From an uncultured Bacilli bacterium (GTDB taxonomy: Bacteria > Bacillota_I > Bacilli_A > RF39 > UBA660): a stretch of DNA of 36,514 bases. The position numbers were made by a program, and so were the translations under genes. Location: contig CALVYB010000006.1 of NCBI GenBank assembly GCA_944371955.1, forward strand, positions 1 through 36,514, given 5' to 3'. Positions 22,576 through 31,262 of this stretch are shown here, in pieces (position 1 is the first letter of the stretch; each line of letters opens with the position of its first letter). Under the pieces are notes generated by a model. The model saw only the letters and a list, made by a program, of their open reading frames with translations. It ran no database searches and had not been told where the DNA came from.

Positions 22576-24120
22576 TTATTTTACATTTTCTTTCATAAAT
22601 TGATCACGATCTATTCTTTGAAATAATGCTGATGGAGAACCTAAATGGTACTGATTATACGGATTATAAAAAATACTGGTGTCCGAAATATTTAATTGGT
22701 TTCTGATTTCTTTACTAGTACCAGGCATAAAAGCTTCCAAATAAAGAGAGCAAATTCGAATAGATTCTAACAAATGATAAATAACATTCTGCAATCGGTT
22801 TTTCTGGCTTTCATCCTTAGCAAGAACCCAAGGAGTAGTTTCGTCTATGTATTTGTTAGTAAAACGCATCACGTTAAAGATTTCAGTAATAGCATCACTA
22901 ACTTGCAATTCTTCCATCTTATCATCCACTGCTGTTTCTAAAGATTTTAATTTGTTTTCTAACTCTAAATCAATATCTGTAACAGCGCCATCAACTTGTG
23001 CAACATCACCATTAAAATATTTGTTACCCATTGAAATAGATCGCTGAACCAAATTACCTAATATATTTGCCAACTCACCATTAATGTGATCGATTAATAA
23101 ATCATAAGTAATATTACCATCGCTAGCAAAAGGAATCTCATGAAGTAAATAATAACGAACAGCATCTACTCCAAACAAATTTACTAATTCATCAGCATAA
23201 ATTACATTTCCCTTAGACTTACTCATCTTATCATTATTCATAAGTAACCAAGGATGACCAAATATTTTCTTTGGCAAAGGTAACCCTAAAGCCCATAAAA
23301 AACATGGCCAATAAATTGAATGAAAACGTACAATATCTTTTCCAATAACTTGTAAATCGGCAGGCCACAATTTCTTAAATTGTTCTGTTTCACCATCAAC
23401 ATCATAACCAATATTAGTAATATAATTAGTAAGGGCATCAAGCCATACATAAACAACATGATTTGAATCAAAATCAACAGGAATTCCCCATTTAAACGAG
23501 GTTCTTGAGACACATAAATCTTGTAAGCCAGGTTTAATAAAATTATTTAGCATCTCATTTTTTCTAGCCTCTGGTTGAATAAAGTCAGGATGGTTTTCAA
23601 GATATTCCTCTAATTGTTTTTGATACTTGCTCAATCTAAAGAAATAAGCTTCTTCTTGGGCTTCTTTTACTTCTCTTCCACAATCTGGGCATTTTCCATC
23701 AACAAGTTGAGATTCTGTCCAAAATGATTCACAAGGAGTACAATAAAGACCTGTATAATGTCCTTTATAAATATCACCTTGTTCATACATTTTTTTAAAA
23801 ATACGTTGAACCACCTGCTTATGATGAGAATCTGTAGTTCTCACAAATTTATCATAGCTAGTATCCATCAAATCCCAAATACGTTTTACTTCTTCAGATT
23901 TTTCATCTACAAACGCCTGAGGACTAATACCAACATCTTTTGCTTTATCCTCAATTTTTTGACCATGCTCATCTGTACCTGTTTGAAAATAAACATCATA
24001 ACCTTTAAATCTTTTATATCTAGCTATCGCATCTGCTAAAACAATTTCATAAGTATTACCAATATGCGGTTTTCCTGAAGTATAAGCAATAGCCGTAGTT
24101 AAATAAAACTTTTCTTTCAT
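22576..24120 (-). CDS. metG: Methionyl-tRNA synthetase
   Basis: A 514-residue class I synthetase. ATP motif 'PHIGNTYE' (about 17-24), a four-Cys zinc knuckle ('CTPCESFW' and 'CPDCGREV', about 127-150), the tRNA-binding core and 'DKMSKSKGN' (about 297). The helical anticodon domain follows. It lacks the C-terminal dimerisation/tRNA-binding (Trbp111-like) domain present in B. subtilis MetS, which accounts for the shorter length. GGGAGG precedes the ATG. The leader is a T-box riboswitch, so synthesis should rise when tRNA-Met is uncharged. Called metS in B. subtilis. Confidence 0.96.
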   Translation of the reverse strand: MKEKFYLTTAIAYTSGKPHIGNTYEIVLADAIARYKRFKGYDVYFQTGTDEHGQKIEDKAKDVGISPQAFVDEKSEEVKRIWDLMDTSYDKFVRTTDSHHKQVVQRIFKKMYEQGDIYKGHYTGLYCTPCESFWTESQLVDGKCPDCGREVKEAQEEAYFFRLSKYQKQLEEYLENHPDFIQPEARKNEMLNNFIKPGLQDLCVSRTSFKWGIPVDFDSNHVVYVWLDALTNYITNIGYDVDGETEQFKKLWPADLQVIGKDIVRFHSIYWPCFLWALGLPLPKKIFGHPWLLMNNDKMSKSKGNVIYADELVNLFGVDAVRYYLLHEIPFASDGNITYDLLIDHINGELANILGNLVQRSISMGNKYFNGDVAQVDGAVTDIDLELENKLKSLETAVDDKMEELQVSDAITEIFNVMRFTNKYIDETTPWVLAKDESQKNRLQNVIYHLLESIRICSLYLEAFMPGTSKEIRNQLNISDTSIFYNPYNQYHLGSPSALFQRIDRDQFMKENVK

Positions 24121-24126
24121 ATTTTC

Positions 24127-24357
24127 CTCCCAAAAAAAACTATTATAAACATAAGGACGAATAATCGTGGTACCACCTTATTTTATAATAGTAAAATATT
24201 ATACACTCAAATAGTTAACGCCTACATACGATTGCACCTACATATCGATGCAATAGTTCAGAAGCCATATTTTATAAACCGCTTATATCCTTTTTCACCA
24301 ACCGGAATCTCTACCATAAACACTGTATATAAAATTCTTCCTCATCACAATCAATAT
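24127..24357 (-). ncRNA. T-box leader of metS (methionine)
   Basis: The minus strand carries the T-box core AAGGTGGTACCACG (24166-24179). The specifier-loop candidate ATG (24268-24266) sits in stem I, where GAAG (24340-24337) pairs with CTTC (24264-24261). The AGAGA-type stem I motif (GGTAGAGATTCC) lies between. The terminator is strong: ACTATTATAAA (24192-24182) pairs perfectly with TTTATAATAGT (24149-24139), extended by ATAAGG/CCTTAT, then eight T. Uncharged tRNA-Met should stabilise the antiterminator. The Met specifier agrees with the gene it controls. Confidence 0.9.
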
Positions 24358-24362
24358 GGAAG

Positions 24363-24391
24363 AGTATAACATAAAAAAAATTATTCTTCAA
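24363..24391 (-). promoter_or_regulatory. Promoter of the metS T-box transcript
   Basis: TTGAAG (24386-24391), 17-nt spacer containing T8, then TATGTTATACT with -10 at 24363-24368 and an extended TGT. The -35 is part of the last codons of spoVT. Confidence 0.7.
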
Positions 24392-24908
24392 TATGTTTTC
24401 CTAAAAATTTAGAAACAACATCAGCCATCTTTTCTTCCACTTGAGAAATACTTTGTTCAGAAATAATTAAAACCAAACCTATCGCATCACCATTCATAAT
24501 AACTGGGGATATAACATATGAATATTCCGCTTTTTCAGCATCAAGAAGTTCAATACTATGTAAAGACTTTTCAGCAATCATAGAACGATCTTTCATAATA
24601 AGTTCTAATTGTTTAGAAATTGGTTTATTTAAATACTTTTTCTTCAAATTTCCGCTAGCTGCAATAAATGTATCACGATCAGTAATAAAAACACTCTGCC
24701 CAGTTACCGAATTTACAATATCAACCAACTGTTTAGAAATTTCATCCATATCCGTCATTTTAGAAAACTTTTTCAATGCAATCATTTCTCTGTCCACAAA
24801 TATCTCTAAAGATTCTCCATCACGAATTCTAAGAGTACGGCGAATTTCTTTTGGAATAACAATTCTTCCTAGATCATCTACTCTTCTAACTACTCCTGTT
24901 GATTTCAT
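24381..24908 (-). CDS. spoVT: Stage V sporulation protein T (AbrB-family regulator)
   Basis: A 175-residue transcription factor. The N-terminal swapped-hairpin AbrB domain reads 'MKSTGVVRRVDDLGRIVIPK' and 'LRIRDGESLEIF' (1-50). The C-terminal GAF-like domain (about 55-175) includes 'VTGQSVFITDRDTFIAASG'. In B. subtilis it is made in the forespore under SigG and modulates SigG genes. The length matches (178 there). The ATG at 24908 has GAGGAA upstream. A SigG-like promoter and a 16-bp palindrome lie in the upstream gap. A transition-state AbrB regulator is excluded by the GAF domain. Confidence 0.94.
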   Translation of the reverse strand: MKSTGVVRRVDDLGRIVIPKEIRRTLRIRDGESLEIFVDREMIALKKFSKMTDMDEISKQLVDIVNSVTGQSVFITDRDTFIAASGNLKKKYLNKPISKQLELIMKDRSMIAEKSLHSIELLDAEKAEYSYVISPVIMNGDAIGLVLIISEQSISQVEEKMADVVSKFLGKHIEE

Positions 24909-24936
24909 ATAATTATTCCTCACTTTCCCATACTAC

Positions 24937-24965
24937 TATTATTCCATTCTTTTTTTTATTTATAC
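24937..24965 (-). promoter_or_regulatory. SigG/SigF-like promoter before spoVT
   Basis: GTATA (24961-24965), 17-nt spacer, AATAATA (24937-24943) on the minus strand. Compare the forespore SigG consensus GHATR-N18-CATWMTA: the -35 fits, the -10 misses its first base, and the spacer is one short. In AT-rich DNA this could be chance. Confidence 0.35.
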
Positions 24966-25001
24966 TGCTTTTCATAATTTATTATAATCAATATTCCCAA
25001 A

Positions 25002-25017
25002 ATTTACCTTGGTAAAT
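25002..25017. promoter_or_regulatory. 16-bp palindrome upstream of spoVT (possible operator)
   Basis: ATTTACC-TT-GGTAAAT is a perfect 7-bp inverted repeat with a 2-bp centre, about 95 bp before the spoVT start and about 20 bp before a TATAAT (minus strand). The position would suit repression or autoregulation. Confidence 0.4.
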
Positions 25018-25038
25018 ATTTCCATATTATAAAACAAT

Positions 25039-25064
25039 AAAAAAAGGCAATGAAATTTGCCTTC
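25039..25064 (-). terminator. Terminator after the unknown mfd-linked gene
   Basis: GAAGGCAA pairs with TTGCCTTT around ATTTCA, followed by a T run on the minus strand (stem 25043-25050/25057-25064). Confidence 0.8.
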
Positions 25065-25070
25065 TTTGAT

Positions 25071-25733
25071 TTATTTTTCTTCATTTAATAAATGAGAATT
25101 TGCCTTTGTAAACAAAAATCTTTCTCCTTGTTCACGAACTCCATTAATCAACGTAGTATCCTTAACTATTATCTTAAAATCTATACTTTCCAAAAGCTGC
25201 TTAATATAGGTTGAACTAGCAAATTTTATCATCTCATTAGACAATGCTACGGCTGTTTTTTCATCAACATTAGGAGTAAACAGACAATTTACATTTTTGA
25301 CAATCTTTTTGTCAACTTCACCAATAATATCAGTTTTAATAAGTTTTTTTAATTTTCGATTTAAAGACACAAAATCTTTTTTATTAAACTTAATAATATC
25401 ACTTTCTTTTTTAGGAGAAAAAGAGTCGATATTTTTTTTCAGCTCATCCATTCGTACTTTTTTCCAAACAGAAATATAATCAATAACTGCATCACGATAA
25501 TCACCTAAAATTTTATCTAATACATCTGATTGAATAATAGTTTTATGTCGCTTAGCTAAATCCAAAAATTTACATTTAATAACATCCATCGAATCAAGAG
25601 GAGGTCGATGTAATAGTGATAAAATATCATCATCAAATAAAGAGATTGTATTATTTTTTAAAATTTCTAACACCGCATTTTTATAATTTTCCAAATGCTT
25701 TCTTCTAAAATCTTCTATTGACTCTTCATTCAT
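25071..25733 (-). CDS. Uncharacterised basic, mostly helical cytoplasmic protein
   Basis: A 220-residue protein that I do not recognise. It is rich in Lys, Asp and Ile, without membrane segments, and looks largely helical, with likely coiled coil around 95-150 ('KKVRMDELKKNIDSF', 'LNRKLKKLIKTDIIGEV'). It has three Cys at most and no catalytic motif. The ATG at 25733 follows AGGATGTGG. It sits between mfd and spoVT, genes that are adjacent in B. subtilis, and ends in a strong terminator. A TTGACT-18-TACACT pair in the short gap after mfd may give it its own promoter. A lineage-specific protein, possibly sporulation-linked by position only. Confidence 0.75.
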   Translation of the reverse strand: MNEESIEDFRRKHLENYKNAVLEILKNNTISLFDDDILSLLHRPPLDSMDVIKCKFLDLAKRHKTIIQSDVLDKILGDYRDAVIDYISVWKKVRMDELKKNIDSFSPKKESDIIKFNKKDFVSLNRKLKKLIKTDIIGEVDKKIVKNVNCLFTPNVDEKTAVALSNEMIKFASSTYIKQLLESIDFKIIVKDTTLINGVREQGERFLFTKANSHLLNEEK

Positions 25734-25787
25734 ACTACCACATCCTAGTATTGTAAGTGTAACAAATGCCACCAAAAATAGTCAAGG

Positions 25788-28700
25788 TCATAATAAAAAT
25801 TTATTATAAATTAGATCAAGCAAAGAAACCAAATAATAGATAGGATGTTTTTCTAATTTTATAATATCTAAAATAATTACCAAATTAGAACCTCTACTCA
25901 AAAATCTAAATGATGGATTAATATCATAAGAATCCATAAATAACTCATCAACTCTAAATTTAGATACGACTTCCTTTGGAAATACGAGTTCGATAGAATT
26001 CTTAGTCTGGGATACACGTTTAATACCTACTCGTTTAGCTAACTTTTCAAACCACTCTTCATACATATAAATAAGCATATCATCAGTTACCCTTCCAAAT
26101 CGATCTTCTAACTCAGCTTTAACATCTGCTAATTTTTCTGCGGAATCTATTTCATTAATCTTACGATGAATTTCAATCTTTAAGTCATCTTCAGAAACAT
26201 AATGATTATCAATATGTGTACTAACATTTAACAATGGTTTACTATCAATCTCTTCTTCCTCTATTGGCAATTTAATATCCTTTTTACGAGCCACCTCTTC
26301 ATTTAACAGTCTTAAATACAAATCTATTCCAACAGAATCAATAAATCCAGCCTGTTCACTTCCTAAAATATCACCAGCACCACGTATAGATAAATCACGA
26401 GTAGCAATACTAAAACCACTCCCCAGAGCAGTAAATTCTTTAATTACATGAAGTCTCTTAACAGCAGATTCAGTTAATACTTTCGCAGGATGATACATCA
26501 AATAGGCATAAGCAAACTTGTCACTACGTCCAACTCGACCACGTATCTGATAAAGTTGACTAAGACCAAATCTATCGGCATCCATAATAATCAAAGTATT
26601 AACATTTGGAATATCGATACCAGTTTCAATAATTGTAGTACAAACTAAAATATCATATTCATGGTTAATAAAATCTAAAATTCTATTTTCTAAATCATTC
26701 TTATTCATTTGCCCGTGAGCAGTTATAATTCTAGCATCAGGAACTAAATTCTGAATGCGATACTTTTCTTCTTCAATGGACTCGACTTTGTTATACAAAA
26801 TAAATACTTGCCCATCACGAGATAATTCCTTGTAAATAGCATCCTTTAATATTTGATTGTTCTCTTCAATCACATAAGTTTGAACAGGATAACGATTAAC
26901 GGGTGGAGTTTCTATTAAGGATAAACTACGGATTCCTACTAACGACATCTGCAATGTCCTAGGAATTGGTGTAGCAGTTAATGTCAACACATCAACATTC
27001 GTCTTATATCTTTTAATTTTTTCTTTATGAGTAACTCCGAAACGTTGCTCTTCATCAATAACTAAAAGCCCTAAATTTTTAGGTTTGATATCATCACTCA
27101 ATAAACGATGTGTACCAAAAACTAAATCGATAGTCCCGTTAGAAATCCCTTCTATAATCCTTTTAACCTCTTTAGGAGAAGTGAACCTATTCAAAAGACC
27201 AATCGATACAGGAAAATCTTTAAACCGCTCTAAAGCATTTTCGTAATGCTGATTTGAAAGGATGGTAGTAGGACATAAGAAAAGTACTTGCTTAGAATCT
27301 AAAATAGCTTTAAAAGCCGCAACAAAAGCAACTTCTGTTTTACCAAAACCAACATCGCCACACAATAGGCGATCCATTGGAATAGTTTTCTCCATATCCT
27401 GTTTAATTTGCGATATTGCCCTTTTTTGATCCGGAGTAAGTTCATAAGGAAATTGTGCTTGAAAATCTAATAACATATCGCAATCAGGAGAAAAGGCAAA
27501 TCCCTGCCGTGCCTCGCGTTCTGCATATAGTTGTAATAAATCATCAGCCATATCCTGAACTTTCTTTTTAACCCTATTTTTCGTCTTCTCCCATTCAGTA
27601 CCACCAAGTTTATTTATTTTAGGTGCATACCCCTCTTTACCAGTATACTTACTTAATAAATCTATTTTTTCAACTGGTATATATAATTTATCTTCTCCCT
27701 GATATAAAACTTCTACATAATCTTTTTGAACACCAGATAAACTAAGAGTTTTAATTCCGTTATAAACTCCAATACCGTGAATATTATGAACAACATAATC
27801 CCCAACAGATAATTTATTAATATCAGAGATACTAGAAGTATATTTAAACTTAGTACGATATTTCTTTTGCTTTTCTTTTACTAAAAACAACTCATTAGCA
27901 GTCAAAAAAACATAATTTTGATACATAAACCCTACTTTCAATGGAGCAGAAACTAAATTAACTTCATTAGGAACAATATGATCAAAATCAGTTTCTACAA
28001 TTTTCATATTAAGAAATTTCATAACACTAAATATCTGATATTTTTTTAAACATAGCACAACAGTTTTTCCATCACCAGTAGCTTGGCGAATAAACTGATT
28101 AATAGAATCAGCGTTTTCATTAAAATTATTAATTGTATGAACATCCAAATCTAATATATTATTAGAATGATAGTGATCAATATTCATATAATAAATAGGA
28201 AAAGATGGATTAATATCTAAAAAATCAAACATATATTTCCCATTAAATTCTGTATCTTTCGTACTATGGTAAGTTAAAACTTCTTCCATAATTTGAGAAA
28301 AACTAACTTTTAACTGTTCATAATCCTTAAAAAAAGTAATAAAATCTCCCAAATAATCTGAAATTGAAGAAACTTGTTCATAAAAAGGGAGAAATTTCTG
28401 CTTAGAAGAATCTTCTTCAACTGTTTTTGATGTCAAAAACTCAGAACAAGGACGTATTAAGATTGAAGAAACATTAGATAAAGATTTCTGAGTATCACAG
28501 TCAAAATAGCGTATAGACTCTATTTCATCATCAAAAAATTCAACACGCACAGCATTTTCATACTCGACAGGAAAAACATCAATAATAAAGCCCCTAACAG
28601 CAAATTCACCAGTTTTATTAACAATCGTATCACGCGTATAGCCAGCTTGAACTAATTTTTCCACTAATTCTTGTGGATTAATTGTATTTCCAACGCTTAA

Positions 28701-29078
28701 ATCTATAAAGAACTGTTGATAATTTTCTTTCGTTGGTAAAAATCTTAAATATCCCATCAAATTAGTAATAACAATATTAGGTTGTTCTAAAACTTTATGA
28801 ATGGTTTCCAAACGATTATAACGAAGTTCCGGACTAACTGCCAAAGCTTCACTAGTTAAAAAATCATCCATAGGAAACAAACTAACATTATCTGTATAAT
28901 TAGACAAAGAAGAATACAATTGATTTGCTTCATATAAAGAATTAACAACAACTAGAATATTTTTTTTCTCTCTTTGAAAAGCAGCATATAATAGAACACA
29001 AAAAAATTCATCGGTAACACCTGTAATACCCATGTTCTTTTTTAATTCTACAGTTCCAATCTGCTCTAAAATATTCAT
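25788..29078 (-). CDS. mfd: Transcription-repair coupling factor Mfd
   Basis: A 1096-residue DNA translocase that removes stalled RNA polymerase and recruits UvrA. In order: UvrB-like N-terminal domains (about 1-420), RNA-polymerase-interacting CarD-like domain ('VGDYVVHNIHGIGVYNGI', about 440-500), RecG-like helicase with Walker A 'GDVGFGKTE' (about 573), 'DEEQRFG' (about 674) and 'TATPIPRTLQMSL', then helicase lobe 2 ('ETGIDIPNVNTLI', 'QIRGRVGRSD') and the C-terminal TRCF domain. It is about 80 residues shorter than B. subtilis Mfd. It lies 4 nt after pth, with AGGTGA upstream. The pth-mfd pairing is classical. Confidence 0.97.
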   Translation of the reverse strand: MNILEQIGTVELKKNMGITGVTDEFFCVLLYAAFQREKKNILVVVNSLYEANQLYSSLSNYTDNVSLFPMDDFLTSEALAVSPELRYNRLETIHKVLEQPNIVITNLMGYLRFLPTKENYQQFFIDLSVGNTINPQELVEKLVQAGYTRDTIVNKTGEFAVRGFIIDVFPVEYENAVRVEFFDDEIESIRYFDCDTQKSLSNVSSILIRPCSEFLTSKTVEEDSSKQKFLPFYEQVSSISDYLGDFITFFKDYEQLKVSFSQIMEEVLTYHSTKDTEFNGKYMFDFLDINPSFPIYYMNIDHYHSNNILDLDVHTINNFNENADSINQFIRQATGDGKTVVLCLKKYQIFSVMKFLNMKIVETDFDHIVPNEVNLVSAPLKVGFMYQNYVFLTANELFLVKEKQKKYRTKFKYTSSISDINKLSVGDYVVHNIHGIGVYNGIKTLSLSGVQKDYVEVLYQGEDKLYIPVEKIDLLSKYTGKEGYAPKINKLGGTEWEKTKNRVKKKVQDMADDLLQLYAEREARQGFAFSPDCDMLLDFQAQFPYELTPDQKRAISQIKQDMEKTIPMDRLLCGDVGFGKTEVAFVAAFKAILDSKQVLFLCPTTILSNQHYENALERFKDFPVSIGLLNRFTSPKEVKRIIEGISNGTIDLVFGTHRLLSDDIKPKNLGLLVIDEEQRFGVTHKEKIKRYKTNVDVLTLTATPIPRTLQMSLVGIRSLSLIETPPVNRYPVQTYVIEENNQILKDAIYKELSRDGQVFILYNKVESIEEEKYRIQNLVPDARIITAHGQMNKNDLENRILDFINHEYDILVCTTIIETGIDIPNVNTLIIMDADRFGLSQLYQIRGRVGRSDKFAYAYLMYHPAKVLTESAVKRLHVIKEFTALGSGFSIATRDLSIRGAGDILGSEQAGFIDSVGIDLYLRLLNEEVARKKDIKLPIEEEEIDSKPLLNVSTHIDNHYVSEDDLKIEIHRKINEIDSAEKLADVKAELEDRFGRVTDDMLIYMYEEWFEKLAKRVGIKRVSQTKNSIELVFPKEVVSKFRVDELFMDSYDINPSFRFLSRGSNLVIILDIIKLEKHPIYYLVSLLDLIYNKFLL

Positions 29079-29082
29079 AATA

Positions 29083-29652
29083 TCACCTATTTTTACGATT
29101 ATAGCGATTCATTAAAGACAAGAAATCTAATACAAAATAATCATCAAGAACATCAACTAAAGACTCAAATAATTCTTGTAATTGTTTTTCTTCTTCTCTA
29201 GAAAATCTACCCAAAACATAATCTTTAGTCTCTCGTGACTTATCATTAGAAATTCCTATCTTCAATCGCTTATACTGTTGAGTATGAATACATGACTCAA
29301 TATTGCGTAATCCATTATGTCCACCGCAAGAACCTTTGTCTTTTAACTTAAAGTTACCAACATTCAAATCTAAGTCATCTGAAATAATTAATAAATCAGA
29401 AACACCTACCTTAAAAAAGTTAATAAATTGTGAAATAACAGTACCAGATAAATTCATATAAGATTGAGGTTTAATAAATATAACTTTTTCATTATTTAAA
29501 TTAATTTCACAATAAAGACCTTGAAACTTATTTTTCCAAGTTACAATAATATTTTTATAATTTAAATAATAATCTAAAAAAGAAAAACCAACATTATGTC
29601 GAGTACCATCATATTCTCGACCTGGGTTACCTAATCCTACAATAATTTTCAT
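29083..29652 (-). CDS. pth: Peptidyl-tRNA hydrolase
   Basis: A 189-residue enzyme that frees tRNA from stalled peptidyl-tRNA. 'VGLGNPGREYDGTRHNVGF' (in part 'GNPGREYDGTRHNVG') holds the catalytic His near residue 20, and 'FIKPQSYMNLSG', 'DDLDLNVG' and 'GSCGGHNGLRNIE' are the other conserved stretches. GAGGTG precedes the ATG. It is separated from rsmI by a 24-bp palindrome. In B. subtilis (spoVC) it also stands next to mfd, but there after glmU-prs-ctc. Confidence 0.96.
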   Translation of the reverse strand: MKIIVGLGNPGREYDGTRHNVGFSFLDYYLNYKNIIVTWKNKFQGLYCEINLNNEKVIFIKPQSYMNLSGTVISQFINFFKVGVSDLLIISDDLDLNVGNFKLKDKGSCGGHNGLRNIESCIHTQQYKRLKIGISNDKSRETKDYVLGRFSREEEKQLQELFESLVDVLDDYFVLDFLSLMNRYNRKNR

Positions 29653-29670
29653 AACGTCACCTCTAACTAA

Positions 29671-29694
29671 AAATTATTTCCCGGGAAATAATTT
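29671..29694. repeat. 24-bp perfect palindrome between rsmI and pth
   Basis: AAATTATTTCCC is followed directly by its reverse complement GGGAAATAATTT. As RNA on the minus strand it forms a stem of about ten pairs capped by CCGG and followed by TTTTTAG. It overlaps the rsmI stop. Probably a terminator or attenuator, less likely an operator. Confidence 0.6.
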
Positions 29695-30535
29695 ATTTTT
29701 TATTCTCATGATATTCTTTATATACAATCGACTTAGCCACGCCTCTTTCTTTGGCAACAATTTTAATAGCATCTTTTTCACTAGTACCATCATCCAAATA
29801 AAGATTAATATGTTCTAAAATAGACATAGTAGAATAATCAATATCATCATGATTACCATCAACTACTACTACAAACTCTCCCTTTAACTCTGAAACAATA
29901 GGAATAAGTTCTTGTATTGTACCACGACAAATTTCTTCATGCAATTTAGAAATTTCTCTATGAATACTAATATTACGATTACCAAAAACCTCTAACATAT
30001 ACCCCAAAGTTTTTTCTATCCGATGTGGTGCCTCATAAAAAATCAATGTATAAGGTAACTTACTTAAGCTAATAAGCTCTTTTTTAATTTTAGATTCTTT
30101 AGTCTGTAAAAAACCATAAAATAAAAAGGGAGAGGGTGAAAGACCAGAAGAAGTTAACGCTGGAACAAAAGCAGTTGCTCCAGGAAGGGCAATAACATTT
30201 AAATGATTGGCTATCACAGCCTTACAAACTACATATCCTGGATCACTAACAATTGGAGAACCTTGATCAGTAATTAATCCTATATTTTTACCACTTTTTA
30301 ATTCTGAAATAATATATTCCTTTATTTTATCTTCATTATATTCATGACAACTAACAAGCCTCTTCTTAATATGAAAGTGGTTCAATAATTTACTACTCTC
30401 TCTAGTATCTTCGCATAAAATAAAATCTACCATATCTAAAACTTTAAGTGCACGAACTGTAATATCATCCAAATTTCCAATCGGAGTTGGAATCAAATAT
30501 AAACTGGCACTTCCGTCATAACTACTCTGTCTCAT
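29693..30535 (-). CDS. rsmI: 16S rRNA 2'-O-ribose C1402 methyltransferase
   Basis: A 280-residue tetrapyrrole-methylase-fold enzyme. 'LYLIPTPIGNLDDIT' opens the SAM-binding site; 'CEDTRESSKLLNHF', 'LITDQGSPIVSDPGY', 'LPGATAFVPAL' and 'FYEAPHRIEKTL' are the family blocks. The C-terminal domain ends with 'AIKIVAKERGVAKSIVYKEY'. GGAGG precedes the ATG at 30535, and the start overlaps the end of trmN6 by 14 nt. Same order (yabB-yazA-yabC) in B. subtilis, minus the GIY-YIG gene yazA. Confidence 0.94.
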   Translation of the reverse strand: MRQSSYDGSASLYLIPTPIGNLDDITVRALKVLDMVDFILCEDTRESSKLLNHFHIKKRLVSCHEYNEDKIKEYIISELKSGKNIGLITDQGSPIVSDPGYVVCKAVIANHLNVIALPGATAFVPALTSSGLSPSPFLFYGFLQTKESKIKKELISLSKLPYTLIFYEAPHRIEKTLGYMLEVFGNRNISIHREISKLHEEICRGTIQELIPIVSELKGEFVVVVDGNHDDIDYSTMSILEHINLYLDDGTSEKDAIKIVAKERGVAKSIVYKEYHENKK

Positions 30536-31262
30536 GCTTAACCTCCAATAAAAACTCTTCATATTCCTCCGTTTTGTCACCGTTGTCTGTATACATAATA
30601 AATGGATTTTCTACCTTTAAACCGGACTTTCCATTTTTTGTTCCTTCCAACAATACTAAAGTGGAAGCTTTTTTTACCATTTCATGAACAAATCGAATTC
30701 TTTTAGGTTCAATATGATATTTACGAAATAAATCAAAGATTTCTAATAATCTATCCGTACGATGAACAATAGCAAAATTACCATTATTTTTCAACAATTT
30801 AGATGCAACATGAATAACATCATCTAATGATATACACACTTCATGTCTCGCAATCATTTTTTCTTCTTTCTCATTAAAAAAGTTCTTCTCATTTACTCTA
30901 AAATATGGAGGATTACAAGTAATCACATCGTACTTTTCGATTGTATCAAGCATAACATAATCTTTCATATCAGAATTTATAATAGAAATTTGAGATTCAA
31001 GATTATTATATTTAACAGACTTTTGGGCCAACTCAACTAAAGATTTCTGAATTTCAACCCCAACAATAGGTTTATCCGTACGAATAGATAAAATAAGAGG
31101 TATTACTCCATTTCCTGTACCAAGATCAAGTATTTTTTTATCCCGTAAACGAATGGTAACAAAATTAGATAGCATTACGCTGTCCAATGAAAAGGAGAAA
31201 AAGTCTGTGTTTTGATAAATTTTACGATTTGCATAGCCTAAGATGTCATTCAATACTTCCAT
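30522..31262 (-). CDS. trmN6: tRNA1(Val) A37 N6-methyltransferase family protein (YabB)
   Basis: A 246-residue class I SAM methyltransferase. 'KILDLGTGNGVIPL' is the SAM motif (about 42-55), 'VGVEIQKSLVELA' carries the acidic ribose ligand, and 'VITCNPPYF' is the NPPY catalytic motif of N6-adenine/glutamine methylases. Relatives methylate A37 of certain tRNAs; the exact tRNA target here is unproven. AAGGAAG precedes the ATG. The start overlaps ricT by 17 nt, and the end overlaps rsmI. Confidence 0.85.
   Translation of the reverse strand: MEVLNDILGYANRKIYQNTDFFSFSLDSVMLSNFVTIRLRDKKILDLGTGNGVIPLILSIRTDKPIVGVEIQKSLVELAQKSVKYNNLESQISIINSDMKDYVMLDTIEKYDVITCNPPYFRVNEKNFFNEKEEKMIARHEVCISLDDVIHVASKLLKNNGNFAIVHRTDRLLEIFDLFRKYHIEPKRIRFVHEMVKKASTLVLLEGTKNGKSGLKVENPFIMYTDNGDKTEEYEEFLLEVKHETE

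Noticed and set aside
25734..25775. Lipoprotein reading of the unknown mfd-linked protein, with an N-terminal 'TILGC' lipobox
   Set aside because: It needs a TTG start without a ribosome site, the hydrophobic stretch is only about 11 residues and has no basic N terminus. The ATG at 25733 has a better site.
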